Assembly (NCBI GenBank): GCA_958298945.1
Contig: OY282605.1
Coordinates: 5,479,811 to 5,543,810 of the forward strand
Reading direction: 5' to 3'
Length of the DNA stretch: 64,000 bases
From: Atherix ibis
Lineage: Eukaryota; Arthropoda; Insecta; Diptera; Athericidae
A program made the translations under genes and the position numbers. Within the stretch, counting starts at the first letter, position 1, and the number at the start of each line of letters is the position of its first letter. Shown one piece after another: positions 33,612 through 44,630 of the stretch. A model generated the notes under the pieces. That model did no database searches and was not told the origin of the DNA. It was given only the letters and a program-made list of their open reading frames with translations.

Positions 33612-33695
33612 ATAAATGTCGTTAACTTTAATCGACGATAGAAATTGACCTACGCTATGGATCGAGCTGATATTTGGACAGCTTTCCTACGCTAT
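32768..33695 (-). mobile_element. irritans-like mariner, 5' part, truncated at both ends
   Basis: The minus-strand leader and gene match the element at 45871-47085, including the leader TAAAGTTAACGACATTTATT region. Similarity begins near 33695, inside the leader, so the 5' terminal repeat is missing. It ends near 32771 just after the LLRHP block, where the other mariner lineage takes over. Confidence 0.88.
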
Positions 33696-34804
33696 TATTG
33701 CAATTGAACTATTTGTTTTTTAAAAAAAGCCAATAATTACCCTCTTGTAATCTATACAAAAGTACGTTTTTCGAAATTATATATTTATAACTGGAAAAAA
33801 ATAAAATCTTTTTATAAGATTACGTTAATGTATGGCATTTATGTTCAACAAAAGCACCTTCCAATATTTTCTTCCAAACGATGCGCAATCCACTTGAGGT
33901 AATAAAGTGCTCCCTTATATAAGGCGATGGAATAATCTGCAAAATAGTCTATACATTCGATAACAAAGTAGCAAATTTTATACTGTCAAACATATGGTAT
34001 GCTAAAACTAAGGTCCAATATAAGGAAAATAAACTGTGAAAGATATTTTAGGGAAAATACTAAAAAATTTCATTGTTTTTGTAGAACTATCCTTTCAGTT
34101 AAGCTTTCATCACTAAAACTCAATGGTTTTTGGTGAAACTAGCAAATTATGTAAATATATAAGAGAATGAAGAGAAGGTGAAGTTTATGCATTTTAACAA
34201 AAATGAAATCCTTTACAAATTCAACAAAATAGGTCAGAGCTAACAACTTTCGGAATTAATGGGTCCAACTTGTCTCCATATAACTTTATATCTTCCTGTT
34301 TGCCATAAAAACACCTGCAAAGACAGCGATTTCATTGGTATACAAACGAATTTTTGCTGAAATAGTAAATATAAATTTTACTACCAAAGCACACTCCTAT
34401 AACATATGCTTTTTGTTCAGTTTAAGTATTGTTTAAAAATACTTAAATTTTAGTTAAAAAGTTTTACTTACAAGGCAGGTATCATAGAAATTATCTATTG
34501 CTACCTTACAACATTTTTCAACAATATTATTTAATACAATAATTTAATTCTTTGTAAATTAAGGATATTTTTGAATAGTTCGAAATTTTTTTTGATTTAA
34601 ATAAATATTTATTTTTTCGAAAGACCCTAAAAATTAGAACTGAAATTATTTATTATTTCAAATAAAAATACTTTGTCTACCATAAATTATGAGTAATTTT
34701 TGATATTTTATTATGAGTAAAAATCTCATTATTGCTGATTGGCATAATGATGTAAAAAAAGAAGAAGTAATTCTCAAAATAAATCAAAATTATTACCACA
34801 CACT

Positions 34805-34861
34805 TTTAAGAAATCCTTTTTGACAAAGAAAAATCAACTTTGTCAAAAAGGATTTCTTAAA
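34805..34861. repeat. Perfect inverted repeat, 24-bp arms, 9-base loop
   Basis: Arms at 34805-34828 (start TTTAAGAAATCCTTTTTGAC) and 34838-34861 are exact reverse complements, with the loop AAAAATCAA. No element ends or transcription signals are seen beside it. Confidence 0.9.
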
Positions 34862-35502
34862 TCAACGTCAATAATCATTTTACTTCATGTAATGTGAAAA
34901 TAATAATGGAAAATTTTTAAAGTCATTGCATTCGAAAGTAAATTTATATGGGTGTCATTTTAGAAGATTCTAAAAATACTTTTTCATTAAAGATTAAGAT
35001 TTTTTTTTTTCTGAAAATGTGTGGGTGAATAAACAGAGACAGTTTAATATTGTAGAAAATTTCCAAACAGAGACACTTTATGCAACTTATTATTTGGCAA
35101 ATTCATACTACCTCCTAAATTTATTATGAATAAAGTCTTTATGATATTTTGAATTTTTTTTTTTGTATGCTAATATCTTAGAATTATTATTAAATCGTCG
35201 TTTTTTTTTTTTTTTTTTTAAAAAACTAAAAATCCGTCACATCATCTTTTTCGATTAATAATTTGAAAAGGGTAAACCGTGTGACAATGGCAATTTGGTT
35301 ATGAACAGTCGACTTTCTCAAGTCACTGCTGCCAATTACCGCAGGACTGCTCTCACATCACCAAAATTGTGACTAGAATGTTTGGGTCATATTTCATAAT
35401 TGAATAAATACGAATTTTCATTTGAATGACGATAGCATCATGGAATGGAAGAATGTTAACCGATATACTAAATGCAAATGAGTAATAACAAAAATAATAA
35501 CG

Positions 35503-35529
35503 ATAATAATAATAATAATAATAATAATA
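35503..35529. repeat. (AAT)n microsatellite
   Basis: About nine uninterrupted AAT/ATA units, within a longer AAT-rich tract that begins near 35483. Confidence 0.9.
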
Positions 35530-37620
35530 CTAGCATTAGTCTGAGACAACAACGTAAATATTTTGCGTAGATCCTATTAACGTTGATGTGTCAGCAATTA
35601 AATCCGTCCTTACACAGTGGCACAATCTGTCCTCCCTAGTATTATCATTGGACATTTGTTACACATAAGAAATTCAATCAACCCATCATGTTTTAGCATT
35701 CCTGTGGAGCTTATCCCTTAAAATTGGATGACAAACTTAATTTGCATTCTAATTCTTTAGAGACCTGAAAATTTATCTTCGACATCAAAGGAAATCCACT
35801 CAATTCGTCTGGGTATATCTTCTACAATCCTTTACCATATCCAACCATCATAAAACAGAAGCTCAAATAGAAAATGAAAAGGGTTTTCTAGTCAGAAGCG
35901 TTTGATGGGGATGTAGTGAAAAAAAGGTTTTTCGTGGTCGGTTACAGACAATCGATAACACTTTCGACGTGACCAAATTCATGAGGACGTCATCATGACC
36001 GAAGCTACTTTAATACTTTTGGTTTTTCATATAATTTAAACCGATGTAGACTTATCTGCAATATTTCAAGCGACATATACCTATGCTTTTGTCTAGAGTA
36101 GTAGAACAAACAATTGACCTACCTATGAAGTCATCCGCTGTGTAACGTTGATAAAAATCTATTAAAATACAAATGTTGAGCACAAGTTGCACATGAATTG
36201 TGGTGACAAACAAACAGATACAAAGTGGTAGTCATAAGTCTCTGCTGCAACACTCATACGGAAGTTATCATTATTGAAACATTCCATCACGAGGATATTA
36301 TACTAGATAGTCTGGAATGACCGTAAAAAGTTGAAATGGTAAAATTTCTGCATTACTGCATGCTGGAAATTTAATGTATCCTAACAGAGGTATAAACGTT
36401 AAGCCGTTTATATGCAGTAGAATGGCTGATATATATGGATGGGGTAGTAATATCCCAAAATTATATACACTATTTTATTACATCGCGTAAGGATAACAAC
36501 CATCCTGACTTTGTTTGAATTAATGTACCCACCAAACTAAAGTCTATCCACCTCCGTTTAGCCGGTTCAGTCACAAGTCCTAAAACAACTTGTATGCATA
36601 TTTACATAACCGATGATAAATGCTCATGTTTAGCTTGTTCACTCCCAAGAGGGGTTCGTAGATGACGGAATGAATCCAAAATCCCTTTTTTAGAAAATTT
36701 CCGTTTCTGATACCTGTGCGAAGTATTACTGGATCTTTTGAATAAATGCGACGATTATGATGATGACTAACGAGGTGTACTCCATTGAAACTGAAACTGT
36801 GGATGGATATGTACTGGTGTGGTTGTTGATGGAATGTAAAAGAGTTTTCCACTGCACTAAAATGAACGCGTTCAACTGACAACAAACATCTTGTAAGAAA
36901 TTCTTCTTAATAAAACTTCTGCCGTCTGCATTGTGATTATAGATCGAAAGATGTTAAGGAGTAGGTGAACATTATAACTGGGAATATGCCTCCCCGCTGA
37001 ATTCCATATGGCAATGTGCATTTGGTTTTCATGTTGGGTATCAAACTTTGCCAAAGTGAAAATGGAAAATAGAAAAACCTCTTCAAAAACATACATATTT
37101 ACATACACTTGTTTCCACTATTATTATAAAACAGATCCGAACCGTTGATCCTGTTACAGGATACGTTGAGTACGTGAAACTTTCATAAAATTTTATGTAT
37201 TTATGGTTGTTCTAATTTTCACGCTCTGATTTCTTAAAGAGGGTCTTGCTATGCTTTTGTATAATAAAGAAAACTTAGGTTCTCACAAACAATATAATAT
37301 CCGATCGATACGAAACTAAATAACTACTATTAATTGTTTAGCACAGAAGAATAATTTTCTAATAACTTTAATAAAATTTCTGTAAATTAACAATATTTTT
37401 TTTAAATTTTTTTTGGATAAAACAAGTGTTCGAAATTTTGAAATATTGACTGTACCGCTCCATTTGAAACAATACATTTTATGCCAATCAATACTTTTCG
37501 TGAGGACTTGTTGGCTTCAGTGGACTCAAACTGTCTCCTACGAAATGATAATTTCAGCTTTAGTAACTCGAATGAAGGCATATCCGATGCCGATATTATT
37601 GTTGAGTTTTTTGGTGAAAA

Positions 37621-37805
37621 CTTCTATGCGATACTTAGTGTCATTCGACATTGTCCACTTAGTAATAAGCGTGTTGAGTTGCTTAGGCGCTCTGGATTAT
37701 GAGAATTTAGGGTAATTAAATTGCTAACAAGCTGACTGTAGAAACTATCCGGCGCCCAGTGCTCATAGTTACACGTATTCCCAATCTGACTCGCCTAGTA
37801 ACAAA
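37621..37805 (+). mobile_element. RNase H-type LINE fragment
   Basis: Aligns by eye with the LINE at 11748-12511 over the end of RNase H and just beyond. Shared blocks are CTTAGTAATA.G.GTGTTGAG, then GCTAACAAGCTG (the NESADKLA site of the intact frame) and ATTCCCAATCTGACTCGCCT. Small indels break all frames. It ends next to an 11-bp-armed palindrome at 37809-37835 (TATATAGCCAA / TTGGCTATATA). Confidence 0.72.
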
Positions 37806-38015
37806 ATGTATATAGCCAATACTATTGGCTATATAAACACACTTAGGCTAAATTAATAGTGGCGTATTTTTATCGGCTCATTCGTCAACTATCAATAAAT
37901 CAAACTATAAATTTTTGAGCACGTACGCTTCTCAGAATATGTATTGAATATACTGCCCTTTATGCCAATCCTGCTACTATCAGTGACCATCACTCATATG
38001 CTTTTTGATTTCTAT

Positions 38016-38689
38016 CTACCTGTTCGAAGTTCTAAATAAAACGTCATTCAAATGGCCTCCACGACTTCTTTTGCAGGAACGAATTCGATGAACCCAATTT
38101 TCGAGCACTTTTTCCACTAAATGAAGTCGTATGTCATGAATAGCACGTTCAAAATTGACTTCTAAAGCTTGAAGAGAGTCTGGTTTATTGCTAAAGACCA
38201 ATGACTTCAAATAACCCTACAAGAAATAGTCTAATGGTGTTAAATCACAACTTCTTGGAGGCCATTCAATGTCACAATTTCTTGAAATAATCGAATCTCC
38301 AAACTTTTCTCGCAATAATTCGGTTGTTGCACGTGCTGTGTCTTGTTGGAACCAGATGTTGTCAAGATCAACTTCTTCCAATTTCGGCCATAAAAAGGTG
38401 GTTATCATCGATATATACTTGTCTCCATTGACAGTAACGGTGTTACCAGCTTCATTTCGAAAGAAGTACGGACCGATGATTCCACCAGACCAAAAACCAC
38501 ACCAAACTATCAATTTAGGTCAATGTAATGGGTGTTCATGAATAATTTGTGGATTTTCTTCGCACCAGAATCGACAGTTTTGCTTATTTACCGTCGCAAA
38601 AGCGCACGAAAAGTTGCAATTGGAGAACGATTGTTTTGATAATAAAATTAAATAATTTGTAAACGTTGTTCTTGCGTATATCTCTCCAT
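38016..38689 (-). pseudogene. Mariner-like transposase, DD41D (rosa-like) type, deleted
   Basis: The minus-strand ATG at 38689 gives MERYTQEQRLQII, then a stop and NNRSPIATFRALL. A large deletion removes the rest of the DNA-binding half and the first catalytic Asp, landing at NCRFWCEENPQIIHEHPLH. After a stop the frame is open: LIVWCGFWSGGIIGPYFFRN, VNGDKYISMITTFLWPKLEE, IWFQQDTARATTELLREKF and DIEWPPRSCDLTPLDYFL. FQQD and LTPLD hold the second and third Asp. 36 residues separate them here; restoring the five residues this family usually has after QQD gives 41. The C-terminus (KVLENWVHRIRSCKRSRGGHL) follows a stop in place of W. Terminal repeats were not identified. Confidence 0.8.
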
Positions 38690-38858
38690 GATGAAATTGT
38701 AAATATTACTGAATACAATGAAAGATAGATCATGACATATTACAAATGGCCGAAACGTCACTGAGAAACCATATCACTCTTATTGGAAAACCCTATACTA
38801 ATCTGTTCAACAATAATTAGCGAAACTTTCATTATTCTTCACTACTAAACATCAAATG

Positions 38859-38932
38859 AAGTCGACAAATGGCCTCATGGTGATGTCGCTATAAAATGCC
38901 TTGGGGTTCATACATATGAACAAACAAACAAG
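38859..38932 (+). repeat. LINE 3'-tail fragment
   Basis: GACAAATGGCCTCATGGTGA and the following ATGTCGCTATAAAATGCC match the 3' untranslated end of the LINE at 11748-12511, and the copy ends in CAAACAAACAAGC, the same CAAA-type tail. It may have landed in the mariner fossil that follows. Confidence 0.65.
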
Positions 38933-38949
38933 CAATTCGTATATAATGG

Positions 38950-39560
38950 TTTCTGTGTGGGACGTTGCATTATTGTGGTGAAAAATCCAAGTTATACCCA
39001 CATTTTGTCGCAAATCTGGTCTTTTCTAGCTAAACCACTCTTTGAAACGCCTTCTAACTCTCAGATAATATTGTTTGTTGGATAATGGACAATATCACAA
39101 CCACCAAAGAAAAAAGTCCAGAAAAATTTCCGAGCGGAAGTATATTTTTTCGGTTTGGCTGTATTATGAAAGCGCCATTTCGAAGTTTTTTGGCATCCAA
39201 AACTCGTAAGCCCACGTTTTACGAGTATTTACCGTTAGTATAAAAGTACAATCTGAATCTAAATCTTCAGTAAACTTCAAAGGGTAGAATAACGATTTTC
39301 ATCACTATTGTCATTACTTTGTCGATGCTCTCAGCTGCTGAAGACATTGAACGCCAATCGGAACGAGGCAAGTTTTCAACAATTTGTCGGCCATCTTTGA
39401 ATGATTTGTACTAATTGCATAGTATTTCGGATATATTTAACTTATCCTCATTCTTCTTCAATATTAGTAATGATTCACCATAAGAAATTTCGCTGGCAAC
39501 ACAAGGTTTCAGGTTAATTCTTTGGTCGATATTTTTTTTCCATTTTAAAGGTCGCGGAGA
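38950..39560 (-). mobile_element. Mariner fossil
   Basis: Minus-strand reading in several frames gives RINLKPCVASEISYGESLLI, then YKSFKDGRQIVENLPRS and SAAESIDKVM (N-terminal linker), TWAYEF (the TGDETWVYEF block, Asp lost), DFFFGGCDIVHYP (for VFFDYRGIVHYEFLP) and WIFHHNNATSHTE (for ILHHDNAPSHT, with N for the catalytic Asp). The order is that of a mariner transposase. Stops and frameshifts are many. No ends found. Confidence 0.72.
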
Positions 39561-39595
39561 ACATTTGCCATCGACTAACATAACCAACAACTATA

Positions 39596-41036
39596 CACTT
39601 AGATTAAAAAATACCTGGATAGGCCCGTATGTCAGATTTTCGTATATGTATACACAATTGCAGAAGCGGCAAGAAATCGTAACGCTTGCATACTTTTGTG
39701 TAGATTTTTTTATGTAGACATGACATTCACTGACATCTAGTTTTCATAATAGAAATTTATTGAATTGTAAAAGCATAATTTATATTTACTTTAATTCACT
39801 TATTGGACACAAAAATACAATTTAAACACAACGACAGGCAATGTTTATTTTTTTTACAATCTTTTGATATGAAATGGAATTGTATTTTAGATTTATTATT
39901 TATTTCGTAAATATCAATCAAATATCAAGCGCCTCAGTTTTGTAGACTTTCGGAGAGTTTTAAAAAATGCCATTTTCTATGAAAGTGGTAGCATACCGAA
40001 ATGCTTGCATACATTTCAAGTGGTTATTTTGGCACTTATCGGAATATGGAAGTGAAAGTGTAGTTTTTATCTATTTCGAAGTATTTACGAAATTAATAAG
40101 TATTTATATAAATAGTTACATTATTGATAACATTTAATAGGAAGTTTTTATTTCAGATAATGAAGTGTTTTACAAAGGGTTGCTTTTAATTGAACGGAAT
40201 CAGGAAGCTGAGAACTTCTATCTTTCGGTAAGTTGGCATCCCTATTTTTACTATATAAATTAACAAAAAATTTAGTTTGTGATGTGCCAATATATTTTTA
40301 TATGATTTATTTTGTCCAAAAATTGGTTAAAAAGTGAAAAGTTCGGCATTCAATAAATGTAAACAAATGTAATGTTGACAGTTAAATGTTTACCCTCAAA
40401 TAGTTCATTGCCAGTATACGTAAAGTGTGTGTAAGAAAATTTAAGCAAACGAATTTTTCAGTCTATTTTCCATTACTTTTTTCAATGTGTTAAAATAAAT
40501 AAAGTATATTCGGTAGGCTTATTATTTAAATTAATTTTTTACATTTTTCTGATTTAATTCATTTTGCATTTTTTGGTATGAATTTTTTGTGTGCACATAA
40601 TTGTTTTGATATAATCAAAATAACTTGCATTTTATATTTTTATATGCTCTTCCATTTTATAATTCTGTTTTAATAAATAATATATAGTGAAATAAATAAA
40701 ATAAAAATTTATAATAAATTAATAAATAATATTTTAAAATAGAATACGAGTACTACAATATGTTTTATGGAAAATTTCAAAAATTAATTCTATCAAACAA
40801 CAAAACGTGCAATATTTGAAAAAAAATCTATTTGTTTACGCATAAATTACATCACATATGAAAATGGTTTCTAACGAACCGCTTTAATCGCATGTTGAAG
40901 TTTAAAACGGGCCCCCACTAATTTACGCCGTTTCTGTTATTTTGCATGGGTGTGCGTTCTACAAATGGATTGTCAACAAAATTCTGCTATAATTTTTGTG
41001 TAAAGGCCTATCCAGTTCTTCTATAATCTAAGGCTG
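39596..41036. mobile_element. Unrecognised TA-flanked element, left copy (L)
   Basis: About 1.44 kb bounded by inverted repeats of about 28 bp. The left end is CACTTAGATTAAAAAATACC then TGGATAGGCC; the right, on the minus strand, is CAGCCTTAGATTATAGAAGA then CTGGATAGGCC. TA flanks both ends (39594-39595; 41037-41038). No transposase motif is seen, so it is probably non-autonomous. It carries about 370 bp (roughly 40010-40375) that the right copy lacks, including a possible exon at 40157-40227. The TA target and a CAG-type end suggest the Tc1/mariner/pogo superfamily, but that is inference. Confidence 0.82.
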
Positions 41037-41038
41037 TA

Positions 41039-42220
41039 CCTGAGATTAAAGAAGTACTGGATAGGCCTCTACACAAAAATTCTGTCCAAATTTTGTTGGC
41101 AATACATTTATAGAACGCACACACATGCAATACAACAGAAACGGCGTAAATCATTGGGGGCCAATTTAAAAGTTCAGTATGCGATTGAAGCGGTTCGTTT
41201 AAAACCATTTTTCATGTGTGATATCATTTACACATTCACGTTTGCGTAAAGAAGCAGATTTTTTAATATTGCGGGTCTTGTTTGATGGAATTAGTTTTGT
41301 AAATAGGCAATAAAACACAGTATTCTATTTTTAAATATTTATTTATTTATTATGTATTTTCATTTTATTTATTTCACTGTATATTATTTATTAAAACAGA
41401 ATTTTTAAAGTGAGGAATATTATATAAAAATGTGAATTGTAAGTTATTTGATTATATGAAAGCAATTATGTGCACAATAAGATGTTAATCGTATACAACA
41501 TTAAAGGAAATGCTTTAAAACTAATTTACAATATGAAAAAATTTAATGTACTTAAATAATTAATAACTTATGTTCTAAAAAAAAAATGAAAACAATATTA
41601 TTTAGTAAATTCATTATAATATGGTCTAATAGAGCAATCAAAACAAATTTATTTAAATAATAAGCTTACCGAAGAATAAACTTTATTTATTATATATAAC
41701 ACAATGGAAAATAGACAAAAAAATTCGGTCCCTTAAACTTTCTTACACACACTTTATATACACCGGCACTGTACTATTTTATGGTAAACATTGAACTGTC
41801 AACATCGGATTCACAAATGACAAAGCTAACCCCCAAGTCTCCACTTTCATGGAGAATTAAAGTTTTCAAACTCTCCGAAAGTCTACAACATTGAGGCGGT
41901 TTATATTTGATTGATATTTACGAAATGTATAATAAACCTAAACTAGAATTCCATTTCGTATCAAAAGATTGTACAAAAAATAAAAATGACCTATCGTTGT
42001 ATTTAAATTGTATTTTTGTTTCCAGTAACTGAATTAAAATAAATATAAATTGTGCTTTTGCAATTAAATAAAATTCCATTACGACACATAGATGGCAATG
42101 GGTGTCATGTCTACATAAAAAATTTTTGACAGTCATATCCCCCTAGTAAAAATTTGTACACAAAATTGCGTATACATATACGGTAAGGGCCTATCCAGGT
42201 ATTCTTTAATCTAAGGGCTG
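41039..42220. mobile_element. Unrecognised TA-flanked element, right copy (R), inverted
   Basis: About 1.18 kb, the reverse-complement relative of the left copy: almost every block of L recurs in R in mirror order. Examples are the CGGTTCGTT/AACGAACCG, AACGCACACAC and GACTTTCGGAGAGTTT blocks. The ends are CCTGAGATTAAAGAAGTACT then GGATAGGCC (left) and, on the minus strand, CAGCCCTTAGATTAAAGAAT then ACCTGGATAGGCC (right). The left TA is shared with L; the right TA is 42221-42222. No coding motif. Confidence 0.82.
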
Positions 42221-42222
42221 TA

Positions 42223-43826
42223 CACAAAACTCTACATGACAATTAGGTACATTACTACCAACTTAAAAGCAAAAAATATTTTTTATTATTTACGCGGGCT
42301 TTTTAAATCAACAATTCCAGGCAATTGTGTAACAGAATTTCACATTATTCAAAAATGGTTCAAACATAAATTTTTAAATAAAAGGGATTTCTGTCATAAG
42401 ATAACTCAATTTTTTTTAATATTATAAAAGTTTAAATCTATTTTTTATCTTATTTGTAAAAAATATTATTTTCATTTTTAAAAATAATGGAAGTAAATCA
42501 TATCTAATAACTATTATTCACCCTTGGATTCAATTTTAGAATGAATTTTTTTTTTTTGAGAAAAAATTCTTTAAAATGAACTGCAAATTTTTTATTCAAC
42601 ATAAAATATCAAATTTTTGGTTATAATTAAATATCCATCATAGAAGAATTTCTGCACAATAAGTATTCCTACAGAAATATTCATTTTCTATTCATTTATA
42701 ATAGGCTTAACACTGTAAATCATTATAAAATTTCAGTAAACAAACTAAATGAAAAATTTTTTGCCTACAAGGCATTTATAAAAATTTATTAAAATGTCGG
42801 CATATGGAGGAAAAAATCCCAATTGCATAGGATTTGGAAAAAAATGATGGTTCACGTTATATGTGTATATCCGGGAAAGATTTTCAATACGTCTGCATTT
42901 GGATGAAATAGTAAAAATAGCTACAGATAGCCATAGATAAATAGGGAAGATATAAGAAAAAAATTCTCCCACATGCCAAATTTTCATATTGCACCGTTGT
43001 TTCACCTGTAATGGGGACTGAATTTTGTATATTATTAACTCCTGCTGCGCCAGCATTTTTATATGATTTACACGTCGCAGTTGGTATGGTTTTTTTGCTG
43101 ATCAAATCTCATGTTACCCCTTATTTACTTGCTATAAAAAAAAAAGCACACATCCATCAACCTTACCCTAAGTATTCACATAGCTAACCATCCCTTAACG
43201 TTATAATATGATCTCCCGGCAATACGAAAATTCCACTGAGCCTACCTGCGATATGTGAGCGTAAACTATAGCAGAAAAAAATGAAATTTTAAGCTTGGAA
43301 ATATTTTATAGATCCTCGTATTTGATGTTGTTGGAAATGGGTTTTCATTATTTTACCATCTATTAAAGTAAGAATTCAATACAGAACTACCTTTGGGGAT
43401 GAATACTATTCAGACTCTATGAACTCATGCGAGTATTTTTCAATATATCGCCTGAATGGTGCTTTTTTGTTACAATTTTTGGTTCAGTAATTTCCTATTC
43501 AATGTCATTTTGTAATGACATGCTTATGCGAAGTATCCTCAAATTTCCCAATTTTATATTTATTAATTTCTGTTTCTTCTCAATCAAAATAGATATAAAT
43601 CATGTTTAAATAGAAACTATTTATTTATGGAAAAAAATTTCAAAATCAATAAATTTTATTTACAAAAAATTTTTCATATCGCCTTTTTTAAAAAAAATAT
43701 ATAAAACAGTAAATAATATTAAATTTTTGAATAAATCGTTTATTTTAAATAATATCTAATATTTGTAAAAGTAAAATAGAATTCAGATTTTTAAACGGTT
43801 AATTTTAAAAGTTTTCATATAGAATG
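42223..43826. other. Unassigned AT-rich region
   Basis: No gene supported. The frames at 42745-43105 (minus) overlap each other and show no motif. Confidence 0.5.
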
Positions 43827-44385
43827 AAAAGTTTGCTTCGACAAAATCGGCAATGCTATGCTTTTTAAATCAAGTAGAAGAAATTTTTTGGCATGAAAAA
43901 AAAACAAATTGTAGCACCAAAATTAAGTGCATAAGTTTTTCGATGGCACAAAAAAATTTTGGACGGCCGAGTTGCATTGGAAGACAAATGAGCTGGGAGG
44001 TCTTCAACATCTAAAATTAATGAAAATGACTTTATGTACGATTAGAAGACTGATTAATATTAAAGCTGATTAGTTATTTTTTGAGGGGATCAGAAGAAGA
44101 GAACTTCGCGTCAGATCGGACAATTCGGAAACTTGAATACTCCGCCTTATCAGAAAAAATTCTTTCAGAGATTCTCCAGTTCTCCTATTCACCTGATTTA
44201 ATTTCGTTTTGACTTTTTCTTATGTTTCCTGATATAAAAAAAGAGTTGAAAGAACGTCATTTTGATACTGTCGAATTATATAAAATGGTGCAACCGAGGA
44301 GCTTAGAATATTGGGGGCAACGCCGCCGCAGATGTATAGATGCCGAAGGGAACTACTTTGAAGAGTATAAAAATAAAACAAAATT
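43827..44385 (+). mobile_element. Mariner fossil with middle deleted
   Basis: The forward frame holds VFRWHKKILDGRVALEDK, a stop, then AGRSSTSKINENDF, the N-terminal linker of a mariner transposase. After a gap, FSYSPDLI, then KKELKERHFDTVELYKMVQ and RRRCIDAEGNYFEE match the third-Asp region and the C-terminus. The first and second catalytic regions are absent. Ends were not found. Confidence 0.72.
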
Positions 44386-44461
44386 AGTGAAAAAAAATAT
44401 GTCAGTATTGACCAGATAGCGATCATACAATGATCAATACCAGAAGTTCCTTCAGGTATTG

Positions 44462-44630
44462 GTGAAATCACAGCTCTGAGCCGGCCTGGCAGTGTCTGGA
44501 ACTTACAAGGTTCCTTACTATAGTTTGCTGAGTATGACTACCCACCATGTACGCTAAAACCATAAAGTGGTACCATGAAGGTCGGATACCCTACGGTGAT
44601 TGGCCACACCGTGCCCGACCAGGGCGCAAG
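44462..44630. other. G+C-rich block of unknown origin beside the LINE tail
   Basis: About 170 bp near 50% G+C by eye, in sharp contrast to the flanks, ending at the LINE A tail. Contains GGATACCCTACGGTGATTGG and CACACCGTGCCCGACCAGGG. I do not recognise it as rRNA, snRNA or a known element. It could be the target locus of the LINE. Confidence 0.5.

Larger units (their letters stand above)
33696..37620. other. Unassigned region with hairpin and microsatellite
   Basis: No gene supported. Contains the 24-bp hairpin at 34805-34861, an AAT microsatellite at 35503-35529 and T runs near 34990 and 35200. The block at about 35880-37100 is less AT-rich and has overlapping frames on the minus strand (36580-36885, 36872-37108) without known motifs. 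Confidence 0.5.
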
